A DNA stretch of 64,000 nt from Bacteroidales bacterium (lineage in GTDB: Bacteria > Bacteroidota > Bacteroidia > Bacteroidales > UBA932), in NCBI GenBank assembly GCA_017476575.1, contig JAFUZO010000008.1, forward strand, positions 34,260 to 98,259, given 5' to 3'. A model generated the notes under the pieces. It had not been told where the DNA came from. It was given only the letters and a program-made list of their open reading frames with translations, and ran no database searches. Shown here one piece after another: positions 53,193 through 62,154 of the stretch; the stretch's first letter is position 1, and each line of letters begins with the position of its first letter. The position numbers were made by a program, and so were the translations under genes.

Positions 53193-55535
53193 ATGAGGCG
53201 GTTAGGAATCTGGATAGTTGGCATTGTGGGTTTTGTGGCTGCGGGCTGCACCGGAGGGAGGGATCCTTCCCTCCGGTTCGCCCCGGCCCAGGACGGGACG
53301 CTGCGCCTCTCTGACCGGGACTTCGACGCCTATGCCCGCGCCATTGTCCGCAGCGATGCGGCCGGGGCGGCGGCCCTCTTGGACCAGGGGTACACGCTGG
53401 CGGACAGCCTGTCGGCCGCCGACCCTGCTTCGGAAGCCCTCTACCTGTTCCGGGAAGGGCTCGCCGACCGGCTCGACGGAGTGGATTCGCCTTGGCGGGA
53501 CGCGGAGAAATTCGCCTTGGCCCTCGACCGCGAGGTGCTGTGCCGGTCCTTGGAACCGGCTGATTTCCGGAAAATCAACTTCCAGCGGGAGCGGCTCCTG
53601 CTCAACGCTCCGGGCCGGGCCGTGTCGGACTTCCCGGTGGAGGATGCCGAGGGCGGCGTCCACCACCTCCGCACCCTGTGCGACCGGAAGACCCTCCTGT
53701 TCATCTACGGCCCCTCCTGTGCCGCCTGCGACCACCTCTCGGACGAACTGCGCTCCGACCGGACCCTCGCCCGCCTGATGGACGAAGGGAAGGTGACCGG
53801 ACTGGCCCTGTATACCGGCGAGGACCTCGCCACGTTCCGGGAGATGTCCGGCCGGTTGCCGGGATGGACCTCCGTCCGGGATGACGGGGCTGTCTCTTTC
53901 GGCGGCGCCTTCGACACCCGGATGATTCCCTCGCTGTACCTCGTATCGGAAAACGGCATCGTCCGTTACCGGGGTGCCCGTTCGGTCCGCGAGATCCTGC
54001 CAGCCATCACCGAAGACCGTCTGTCCGACCGGCGGATTCCGTTGGAGGAAGGTGAGAAGGTCTGGGGCGGCCGGGTGGCCGACGGCCGCAACATGCCCTA
54101 TACGGACGGCTTCTCCACGACCCTTTTCGAGAACAGCGGCAACCAGGTGATGCCCCTCCTGATGACATCGGCGGGACGCTATGTCTGGAGCCGGGAGCCG
54201 TTCGAGTTCCGGATCGAGGGACGCGACCTGGTCGTCAGCCGTCTCGGCGCCGAACTGGAAACGGCCCAGGTTGCGGAGGATCTGCCGGGCGTCTACCATT
54301 TTGCGATGCGCACCTTCTTCCCGCCCGAAGGCACGCTTCCGCCCGAGGAATTCTTCGAGAACCCCCAATACAACACCTGGATCGAACTCCAGTACAACCA
54401 GAACCAGGCCGACGTGCTCCGCTACGCCCGCGGCATCCTCGACCACGGCCTGCCCCCGGGTATCCTGATGATCGACGACACGTGGATGGAGGACTACGGC
54501 AAGTGGGTGTTCCACCCCGAGCGTTTCCCCGACCCGAAGGCGATGTGCGACGAACTCCATCGCATGGGCTTCAAGGTCATGCTCTGGGTCTGCCCCTTCG
54601 TGTCGATGGACCAGTACCCGATCTGGTGCGAAATCAACTCCTTCGGCGGCTTCCTCCGCCAGCCTGACGGCCGGGTCTATCCGGTCGAATGGTGGAACGG
54701 CGTGTCCGGAGAACTGGACCTGACGAATCCCGAAGCGGTGGACTGGTTCGACCGTCAGCTCCGGAACCTCGTGGATGCCTACGGGGTGGACGGCTTCAAG
54801 TTCGACGCCGGCGATTTCAACCTTTTCCCGGCCGATGCCGTGGCGATGGAGCCCGCGAAGCCCTGGGACCTCTGCGCCCGCTTCACGGCCTTCGCCGACC
54901 GGTATCCCTACAACGAGTACCGGGCCTCGTGGAAGTCGGGCGGCAAGCCCATCGTCCAGCGGCTCCATGACAAGTCCCATACCTGGGACGCCCTGACGGT
55001 GCTCCTGCCCGAGATGATGGCCGAGAACCTGCTGGGCTACTGGTTCTCCTGTCCGGACATGATCGGCGGCGGCAGTTTCGCCTCCTTCCTGCCCGGCTGC
55101 CCCATCGACCAGGACCTCATCGTCCGTTCGGCGCAGACCCATGCGCTGATGCCGATGATGCAGTTCTCCGTGGCCCCCTGGCGGATCCTGGACCAGGCCC
55201 ATCTCGATGCCGTGCTGAAGGCGGTCGCGGTCCGGAAGGCGGTCCTCCCCGAGATCATCGCCCTGCTCGAGAAGGCCGCTGCGACCGGCGAACCGGTCGT
55301 AGCCCCGCTCGAATATGTCTTCCCCCATGGCGGCTATGCCGAGGTCCGGGACGCGTTCATGCTGGGCCGGGACCTGCTCGTGGCCCCGATGCTCGATCCG
55401 GGGACCGTCCGCACGGTCGTGTTGCCGGAAGGCAGCTGGACGGCCGACGACGGCACCGTCTATGAGGGGGGACAGACCGTCGAGATCGAGGTCCCCCTGG
55501 ATCGCATTCCCTATTTCCGTAAGAACAAACATTGA
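53193..55535 (+). CDS. Thioredoxin-like domain fused to GH31 glycoside hydrolase, lipoprotein
   Basis: 780 residues from MRRLGIWIVGIVGFVAAGCT (lipid Cys 19). Residues about 30-150 are helical and resemble the DUF5106-type region of Bacteroidota thioredoxin proteins. Residues about 140-268 are a thioredoxin-like fold with LFIYGPSCAACDHL (Cys 176, Cys 179) and MIPSLYLVSENG (cis-Pro). From about 285 a complete GH31 unit follows: N-terminal beta domain, PPGILMIDDTWMEDYGKW, VMLWVCPFVS, the nucleophile in GVDGFKFDAGD (Asp 538), and the likely acid/base in GYWFSCPDMIGGG (Asp 622). GH31 members act on alpha-linked sugars, including alpha-GalNAc in one group. The frame is continuous, so the fusion is not an assembly join within what I can see. 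Confidence 0.85.
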   Translation: MRRLGIWIVGIVGFVAAGCTGGRDPSLRFAPAQDGTLRLSDRDFDAYARAIVRSDAAGAAALLDQGYTLADSLSAADPASEALYLFREGLADRLDGVDSPWRDAEKFALALDREVLCRSLEPADFRKINFQRERLLLNAPGRAVSDFPVEDAEGGVHHLRTLCDRKTLLFIYGPSCAACDHLSDELRSDRTLARLMDEGKVTGLALYTGEDLATFREMSGRLPGWTSVRDDGAVSFGGAFDTRMIPSLYLVSENGIVRYRGARSVREILPAITEDRLSDRRIPLEEGEKVWGGRVADGRNMPYTDGFSTTLFENSGNQVMPLLMTSAGRYVWSREPFEFRIEGRDLVVSRLGAELETAQVAEDLPGVYHFAMRTFFPPEGTLPPEEFFENPQYNTWIELQYNQNQADVLRYARGILDHGLPPGILMIDDTWMEDYGKWVFHPERFPDPKAMCDELHRMGFKVMLWVCPFVSMDQYPIWCEINSFGGFLRQPDGRVYPVEWWNGVSGELDLTNPEAVDWFDRQLRNLVDAYGVDGFKFDAGDFNLFPADAVAMEPAKPWDLCARFTAFADRYPYNEYRASWKSGGKPIVQRLHDKSHTWDALTVLLPEMMAENLLGYWFSCPDMIGGGSFASFLPGCPIDQDLIVRSAQTHALMPMMQFSVAPWRILDQAHLDAVLKAVAVRKAVLPEIIALLEKAAATGEPVVAPLEYVFPHGGYAEVRDAFMLGRDLLVAPMLDPGTVRTVVLPEGSWTADDGTVYEGGQTVEIEVPLDRIPYFRKNKH

Positions 55536-55540
55536 CTGAT

Positions 55541-57055
55541 ATGACAAGCAAACCTATCATCTGGATGCTGGCTGCCCTTTCGGCGGTCGCCTGCGGGAAG
55601 GCTTCCGAACCGGATACACCGGTGGTGCCCGACCCGGGGCCGGATATCCCGGAGGTGACATCTTCGGGTGACCTCGCCTGGAGCATGCCCGAGCAGCCGG
55701 ATATCGATGTCCAAAGTTACATCTTCCCGGAGGCCCCGTTCCGCTATGATGTCCGTTTCGAATACGACGACACGAACTTCCCCAACCCGGAGCGCGGCCC
55801 CTACAACCCGGTTTCTTACGCCTACCAGAACGGGGCGATTCCCGGGCTCCAGTCCGTCTCGTCCATGGCCCGCACCCGGGAGAGCGGCTGTTCACTGATG
55901 TTCTCGCTCTTCTATCTGTGTGACTTCCTGGACAGCCCCATCTCCGACGCCGTCCTGGAGCACATCGCCCAGCACCTCGCCAACGTGCGGGAGGCCGGTT
56001 GCAAGACCATCTTCCGGGCGGCCTACAGCTGGTATTGGAACGCCTCCAACAAGACCCAGCAGGAGCCTGACGCGCCGATGATCCTCCGGCACATCGGACA
56101 GCTCAAACCCATCTTCGAGGAGTTCGCCGACATCATCTATGTCGTCCAGATGGGTTTCGTGGGCACCTACGGCGAGTTCGCCTACACCACGAACGTGAAC
56201 ACGACGGAGGAGAAGACCGCCATCATCAAGGCGGTGCTGGATGCCGTGCCGACGCGGCGGAACGTCGCGGTCCGGACCCCGACCATCATGCGCGAGGCCC
56301 TCGACTATGCGATGGGCACCCCGTTCAAACTGCGCGACACCCTGACGGCGGCGACGGCCTTCGACGGCTCGTACAAGTCCCGCCTCGGGTGCTTCAACGA
56401 CTGCGCCTTCGTCAACAACAACGACGGCGGCACCTACGGCGACAACGTCGACCGCACCCTGTGGCGCGTGATGTCCCGTTACGTGACCCTCGGCGGCGAA
56501 TCCTGCTACCAGGGCAGCAACACCTACTGCGAGTGCATCCCCTCGTACACCAACCTCCGCACCTTCCATTGGTCCTACCTGTCCAACCACCACGACATCA
56601 TCAAGATCTGGAAGAGCATGGGCTGTTACGACGATGCCTCTGCCCGCGTGGGTTACCGCTACGTGCTGAACGGAGCGGCCTTCGAGGGTGATTTCGCGGC
56701 AGGGGAGGACCTGATCGTCCGGCTCTGCCTGGCCAATTACGGCTACGCCTCCCTGATCAATGCCCATGACCTCGAGTTCATCGTCGCCCCGGCGGACGCC
56801 CCGGCGGCCGGGACGACCTACAAGTCCGCGACCGACCCGCGCATCTGGCAGGGAAGCCACTACTACACCCACACCGAGCGCTTCATCCTCCCGGAAGACC
56901 TCGTCCGGGGCCGGAAGTACAACTTGTACGTCCGGATCGCGGATGCGGAGCCGACCCTGCACGACCGCCCCGAATACTGCATCCGTTTCGCCGACAAGGG
57001 CATCTGGAATGCAGAGATCGGTGCCAACCTGATTACCACCTTCACCGCTGAATAG
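55541..57055 (+). CDS. DUF4874/DUF4832 lipoprotein, second copy
   Basis: 504 residues from ATG 55541 (a TTG at 55532 would add three residues). Lipoprotein signal with Cys 18 (LAALSAVACGK), then a long Pro/Asp linker to about residue 70. Core motifs parallel the protein at 49033: NPERGPYNPVSYAY, SLMFSLFYLCDF, FADIIYVVQMGFVGTYGEFAYTT (Glu 212), HWSYLSNHHD, and AAFEGDFAAGEDLIV in the C-terminal beta domain. It lies 5 nt after the GH31 fusion gene. Function unassigned. Confidence 0.8.
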   Translation: MTSKPIIWMLAALSAVACGKASEPDTPVVPDPGPDIPEVTSSGDLAWSMPEQPDIDVQSYIFPEAPFRYDVRFEYDDTNFPNPERGPYNPVSYAYQNGAIPGLQSVSSMARTRESGCSLMFSLFYLCDFLDSPISDAVLEHIAQHLANVREAGCKTIFRAAYSWYWNASNKTQQEPDAPMILRHIGQLKPIFEEFADIIYVVQMGFVGTYGEFAYTTNVNTTEEKTAIIKAVLDAVPTRRNVAVRTPTIMREALDYAMGTPFKLRDTLTAATAFDGSYKSRLGCFNDCAFVNNNDGGTYGDNVDRTLWRVMSRYVTLGGESCYQGSNTYCECIPSYTNLRTFHWSYLSNHHDIIKIWKSMGCYDDASARVGYRYVLNGAAFEGDFAAGEDLIVRLCLANYGYASLINAHDLEFIVAPADAPAAGTTYKSATDPRIWQGSHYYTHTERFILPEDLVRGRKYNLYVRIADAEPTLHDRPEYCIRFADKGIWNAEIGANLITTFTAE

Positions 57056-57058
57056 GCC

Positions 57059-60000
57059 ATGAGAAAGCTGTTGTTCTCCCTTTTGATGCTTTGCGCCGCC
57101 CTTCCCGTACTGGGACGGGAGGTCCGCGGCCGGGTCCTTGACCAGGATGCCGTACCCCTCGAAGGGGTGGCGGTCCTTGCCGGGCCCAAGACCGGCACCT
57201 TGACCGGGGCGGACGGGACCTTCTCCCTCCGTGTCGCCGACGGTCCCGTGTCCCTCGAATTCTCCTGCCTGGGCTACCAGACAGTCCATCAGGACGTTCC
57301 GGCGATGAACGACTATGTGGAAGTCACCCTCGACACCGACGACATGACCCTCGACGAGACTGTCGTCATCGGCTACGGCACGGCCAAGAAGGTCAACCTC
57401 ACCGGCGCCGTCTCCACCGTGACGTCCAAGGAACTGGCCAACCGCACCTCCAACACCCTCACGCACATGCTCCAGGGATCGGTGCCGGGTCTGTATGTCA
57501 AGACCTATTCCGGCAACCCGGCCGACGAGGCCTCCATCAACCTCCGCGGCTATGCCTCCATCAATAACTCCTCCGGCTCGGCCCTCGTGCTGGTCGACGG
57601 GGTGGAGGGCGACCTGGCGAAGGTCAACCCTTCCGACGTGGAGTCCGTTTCCGTCATCAAGGACGCCTCGTCCTCGGCCATCTACGGGGCCCGGGCGGCC
57701 TACGGCGTCATCCTCGTGACCACCAAGTCGGGGACGGCCAGCCGTCCGGTCGTGCACTACAACGGCCATGTGGGCTTCTCCGTCCCGACCACCGATACCG
57801 ATTACGAGACCCGCGGCTATGACTCGGTCTACATGCTGGACCTGTTCATCAACGCCCAGAAGGGGCACAACTACTCCAACTACACCGAGGCCGACATGGC
57901 CGAACTGTATGCGCGCCGGAACGACAAGACGGAGAACCCCGACCGCCCCTGGATCCTCACCGAGGAACGCGGTGGCCGCCTCTCCTACATCTACTACTGC
58001 AACACGGACTGGTACCACACCCTCTACACCGACTTCAACCCCTTCACCCGGCACAATGTGTCGGTGAGCGGCGGCGACCAGAAGGTCAAGTACTACTTCT
58101 CCGGCGGCTATGAGCACAAGGAGGGTACCTTCCAGGTCCGTCCGGAGAAGTTCAACAAGTACAACCTCCGCTCGAAACTGGACGTGAACGTCACCCCCTG
58201 GCTGTCGCTCTCGGACAACATGAGCTTCTACAACCAGGACTACGACTATCCGGGCAACTCCTCCGTCGACTACACCTTCGCCTATTCGAGCGTCCATGCG
58301 ATGGCCTCCCTCCCGCCGAAGAACCCCGACGGGACCTGGGTCTACCAGACCATCTTCAGCGGCAACAACGTCACCAACGGCTGCCATATCGAACTGGGCG
58401 ACGACACCAAGTACAACCGCCGCACGAAGTACAGTTTCGCCAACACCCTGGAACTTTCCCTGCATCCCCTCGAAGGGCTGGACATCCGGGCCAACTATTC
58501 CTACAAGCTCAACCAGTCCGTCTACACCTCCCGCTGGACCAACATGGAGTATTCCAAGTATCCCGGCGAGATTCTCAAGGACACCCAGGGCCGCTTCATG
58601 AACCGCCTGGAGGAGACGCGCAACGTGAGCACCTACAACGCCGCCAACCTCTGGGCCACCTACGGCCGGACCTTCGGCGGCGCCCACCACGTCAAGGCCG
58701 TCCTCGGTGCCAACTACGAGGGCCACTACTACAAGAACATGTACGCGTACGGCGACAACCTCTCCTCACCCTATGTCAACGACTTCAACACCCTGCTCTC
58801 CACGAGCGGGTCGGGCGAGAAGTCCACGGGCGTCGGTGGCGGCCAGGGGCGTTATGTCCTCGAAGGCGTCTTCGGGCGCGTCAACTACGATTACCTGGAG
58901 AAATACCTCTTCGAGTTCAGCTTCCGCGAGGATGCTTCCTCAAAGTTCCCCGACGGGCACCGCTGGGGGTTCTTCCCCTCCGTCTCCGGCGGCTGGAAAC
59001 TCTCCGAGGAGCCCTTCTGGGCGCTGCTGCGCGACGTCTGGTCGCTCAACAAACTGCGCCTCTCCTACGGCACCCTCGGCAACCAGAGCATCGGTGAATA
59101 CTACAAGTTCGTACGGACGGTCAGCCTCAGCAGCCAGAACTACCTGTTCGGCGGTGACGGCAAGGTCACGAGCGCGACCCTCAGCGACCCCGCTTCCACG
59201 GATATCACCTGGGAGACCACCAAGCACTACAACCTCGGCCTTGACCAGGGCTTCTTCGCAAACCGCCTCCTGTTCACCGCGGACCTGTTCATCCGCGACA
59301 CCGAGGGCATGGTGGTGACGGGCGAGGTCCTGCCGGCGGTGTACGGCCGCGGCGCCCCCGAGCGCAATGCCGCCGACCTCCGCACCAAGGGCTATGAACT
59401 GTCCGTGACCTGGAAGGACACCTTCGGCTTCCTCGGCAAGCCCTTCACCTATGGCATCACCGCCACCCTGGCCGACGACATCGCCAAGATCACGAAGTAC
59501 CAGAACCCGACCCGTATCCTCAACACCTACTACGAGGGCATGACCCTCGGCGAAATCTGGGGCTACCGGACCGACGGGTTCTTCGCCACCGACGAAGAGG
59601 CGGCCGCCTATACCGACTACTGGAACGGCGGCATCGACTGCGATGCCGTGTCCGCCGCCCTCGCGGGCGGCTGGAAGGCCGGCGACGTGAAGTTCCTCGA
59701 CCTCGACGGCAACCGCATCATCAACAAGGGCAGCGTCACGGTCGACGAGCCGGGCGACTGGACCGTCATCGGCAACTCCCGGCCGCGCTACCAGTACGGC
59801 CTGACCCTCACCGCGCAGTGGAACGGCTTCGACTTCTCGCTGTTCTGCCAGGGCATCGGCAAGATGGATTTGTGGCCGCAGTTCGACAATACCTCGTTCT
59901 GGGGCCCGTACAACCGCGAAGCTTCCTATATCCAGAAGGACTTCCTGGACAAGTGCTGGTCCGAGGCGCATCCGGACACCTACTATCCGCGTCCGCGCGG

Positions 60001-60301
60001 CGGCATGGCCATGCAGAGCGGCACCTACATCAGCACGCCGAACGACAAGTTCCTCCTGGACATGGCCTACCTGCGGGTGAAGAACCTCACCCTCGGTTAT
60101 ACGCTGCCGCAGCGCTTCGTTGACAAGGTCGGCCTGGAGAACGTGCGCGTCTACTTCACCGGGGAGAACCTGGCCTATTTCTGTGCCCTGAAGGACATCA
60201 ACCCCTACATCGACCCCGAGCAGATGATTTCGAGCGGGACGCTCGGCTTCCGCTACCCGTGGCAGAAGCCCTTCGTGTTCGGCCTTGACATAACATTCTG
60301 A
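57059..60301 (+). CDS. SusC/RagA-type TonB-dependent transporter without STN domain
   Basis: 1080 residues. Signal peptide 1-19, carboxypeptidase-regulatory-like domain about 20-92, TonB-box region LDETVVIGYGTAKKVNLTG (98-116), plug with LVLVDGVEGDLAKVNPSD and SVIKDASSSAIYGARAAYGV, barrel ending FGLDITF. It is about 85 residues shorter than the SusC at 38158 because the STN domain is absent, so it cannot signal to FecR in the usual way. The barrels of the two are similar along their whole length. It starts 3 nt after the DUF4832 gene and is joined to its susD by a 1-nt overlap. Confidence 0.95.
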   Translation: MRKLLFSLLMLCAALPVLGREVRGRVLDQDAVPLEGVAVLAGPKTGTLTGADGTFSLRVADGPVSLEFSCLGYQTVHQDVPAMNDYVEVTLDTDDMTLDETVVIGYGTAKKVNLTGAVSTVTSKELANRTSNTLTHMLQGSVPGLYVKTYSGNPADEASINLRGYASINNSSGSALVLVDGVEGDLAKVNPSDVESVSVIKDASSSAIYGARAAYGVILVTTKSGTASRPVVHYNGHVGFSVPTTDTDYETRGYDSVYMLDLFINAQKGHNYSNYTEADMAELYARRNDKTENPDRPWILTEERGGRLSYIYYCNTDWYHTLYTDFNPFTRHNVSVSGGDQKVKYYFSGGYEHKEGTFQVRPEKFNKYNLRSKLDVNVTPWLSLSDNMSFYNQDYDYPGNSSVDYTFAYSSVHAMASLPPKNPDGTWVYQTIFSGNNVTNGCHIELGDDTKYNRRTKYSFANTLELSLHPLEGLDIRANYSYKLNQSVYTSRWTNMEYSKYPGEILKDTQGRFMNRLEETRNVSTYNAANLWATYGRTFGGAHHVKAVLGANYEGHYYKNMYAYGDNLSSPYVNDFNTLLSTSGSGEKSTGVGGGQGRYVLEGVFGRVNYDYLEKYLFEFSFREDASSKFPDGHRWGFFPSVSGGWKLSEEPFWALLRDVWSLNKLRLSYGTLGNQSIGEYYKFVRTVSLSSQNYLFGGDGKVTSATLSDPASTDITWETTKHYNLGLDQGFFANRLLFTADLFIRDTEGMVVTGEVLPAVYGRGAPERNAADLRTKGYELSVTWKDTFGFLGKPFTYGITATLADDIAKITKYQNPTRILNTYYEGMTLGEIWGYRTDGFFATDEEAAAYTDYWNGGIDCDAVSAALAGGWKAGDVKFLDLDGNRIINKGSVTVDEPGDWTVIGNSRPRYQYGLTLTAQWNGFDFSLFCQGIGKMDLWPQFDNTSFWGPYNREASYIQKDFLDKCWSEAHPDTYYPRPRGGMAMQSGTYISTPNDKFLLDMAYLRVKNLTLGYTLPQRFVDKVGLENVRVYFTGENLAYFCALKDINPYIDPEQMISSGTLGFRYPWQKPFVFGLDITF

Positions 60302-62154
60302 TGGCTATGAGATACAGAACCCTACTCATGACAGCCGCCCTGGCCCTGGGGGCCGTCTCCTGCGACCTTTCCATCCAGGGGCTGGAGCAGTATCCGCTGG
60401 ACAAGGAGTCCGAAGGCTCCTACTTCCAGGACGCCGCCCAACTGCAGGCCTATTCCAACTCATTCTACAAGGACCTCTTCACCGGCCCGTTCCATGACGG
60501 CACCGACGACCTCCTGCTCGCCTCCAGCCTCAGCACCTGGATCCGCGGCGGCAACCTGCGTACGGTCCCGTCCTCCGGCGGCGGCTGGTCCTGGGGGACC
60601 CTCGCCGACATCAACGCCCTCCTCGACCACCTGGACCGCTGCTCCGACGCGGCGGTACGGGAGGAGTACGAGGGTCTGGCCCGCTTCTTCCGGGCCTACT
60701 TCTACTACCTGAAGGTCCGCAGTTTCGGCGATGTGCCCTGGTATGACCATGAACTCAACGCCGCCGAATCCTCCGAACTCTACAAAGGCCGCGACAGCCG
60801 CGACTACGTGATGGAGCGGATGCTGGAGGACATCGACTTCGCCATCGGCCACCTGCCCTCCGGCAAGCAGCTCTATCGGGTGACCCGGTGGACGGCGATG
60901 GCCTTCAAGTCGCGCTTCTGCCTGTTCGAGGGCACGTGGCGCAAGTACCACGGCAACATCGACCCGGTGACGGGCGAGACCTACGGGCATGGTGCCGACT
61001 ACTACCTTGGCCTGTGCGCTGCCGTGGCGGAGGACTTCATCCGCACATCGCCCTACACCATCTACGAGACCGGGCATCCCGAGTCGGACTATGGCCACGT
61101 CTTCAACCAGGCGACGGCCGATGCCGACGAGGTCATCCTGGCCAAGAGTTATTCCCTGGCGCAGTCGGTGTCGCACACCGCGACCTACAACACCTTCGGC
61201 AGCACCACGGCGAGTTCGTTCAGCAAGAAGTTCGTCGACGCCTTCCTGATGGCCGACGGCACGCGGTTCACCGACCGCGCGGGCTGGCAGACGATGGAAT
61301 ATTACGACGAGACGACCGGCCGCGACCCGCGCCTGGGGCAAATCATCCGTACGCCCGGCTACCGGCGCGAGGGGCTGGATTCCCTGCTCTGCGCCGACTT
61401 CAACCACACCTTCACCGGGTTCCAGCCGGTCAAGTACGCCCTGAGTTACACGGAATATCCGAGCTTCAACTGGGGACCGACCGACAACGACCTCCCCATC
61501 TTCCGCGCCGCCGAGGTGTACCTCAACTATGCCGAGGCCCAGGCGGAGCGCTCCGACCGGGATATCACCGATGAAGACCTGGCTCTGTCCGTCACCCCGC
61601 TCCGCCACCGCGCCGGGATGCCGGCGATGGCCGCCGTGTCCGTGATGGACGCCGCACCGGACGACACCTACATGGGCTCCGCCCGCTGGGGCTACCGCAA
61701 CGTGGCCGGGAAGCACCGCGGAACCATCTTGGAAATCCGCCGCGAACGCCTCGTCGAACTGGCGATGGAAGGAGATTTCCGGCACTACGACCTCCTGCGC
61801 TGGAAGGAAGGGAAATGCGTGGAGCAGGAGATGTACGGCATGTACTTCCCCAGGCTCGGCGCCTACGACTTCGACCATGTGGTCGGCAAGGACGGCACCC
61901 TGCGTGACGAGATGTACATCTACCAGGATGCCGCCGACAAGGACAAGGGCCCGGCCGGCGTACCGGCTTGGAAGGTCGGAGAAGGCTATTTCATCCTTTC
62001 CGGCGGGACCTCTGGCTATGTGGATCCCCATGCGGGCATCTCGCGCACCTTCGACGAGGGCCGCGACTACCTCAACCCACTCCCGACCACCGAATTGTCC
62101 GTCAACCGGGCCCTCCTCCAGAATCCCGGCTGGCAGGATATCGAACGTAACTGA
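60301..62154 (+). CDS. SusD-like (RagB/SusD) lipoprotein
   Basis: 617 residues; signal MAMRYRTLLMTAALALGAVS with lipid Cys 21 (a second Met at 60307 is a possible start). SusD features: AYSNSFYKDLFTGPFHD, RFFRAYFYYLKVRSFGDVPW, YRVTRWTAMAFKSRFCLFEGTWRKYHG, EVYLNYAEAQAE and NPGWQD at the C-terminus. It shares its first base with the susC stop and its last base with the next start. It is a paralogue of the SusD at 41656. Confidence 0.94.
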   Translation: MAMRYRTLLMTAALALGAVSCDLSIQGLEQYPLDKESEGSYFQDAAQLQAYSNSFYKDLFTGPFHDGTDDLLLASSLSTWIRGGNLRTVPSSGGGWSWGTLADINALLDHLDRCSDAAVREEYEGLARFFRAYFYYLKVRSFGDVPWYDHELNAAESSELYKGRDSRDYVMERMLEDIDFAIGHLPSGKQLYRVTRWTAMAFKSRFCLFEGTWRKYHGNIDPVTGETYGHGADYYLGLCAAVAEDFIRTSPYTIYETGHPESDYGHVFNQATADADEVILAKSYSLAQSVSHTATYNTFGSTTASSFSKKFVDAFLMADGTRFTDRAGWQTMEYYDETTGRDPRLGQIIRTPGYRREGLDSLLCADFNHTFTGFQPVKYALSYTEYPSFNWGPTDNDLPIFRAAEVYLNYAEAQAERSDRDITDEDLALSVTPLRHRAGMPAMAAVSVMDAAPDDTYMGSARWGYRNVAGKHRGTILEIRRERLVELAMEGDFRHYDLLRWKEGKCVEQEMYGMYFPRLGAYDFDHVVGKDGTLRDEMYIYQDAADKDKGPAGVPAWKVGEGYFILSGGTSGYVDPHAGISRTFDEGRDYLNPLPTTELSVNRALLQNPGWQDIERN

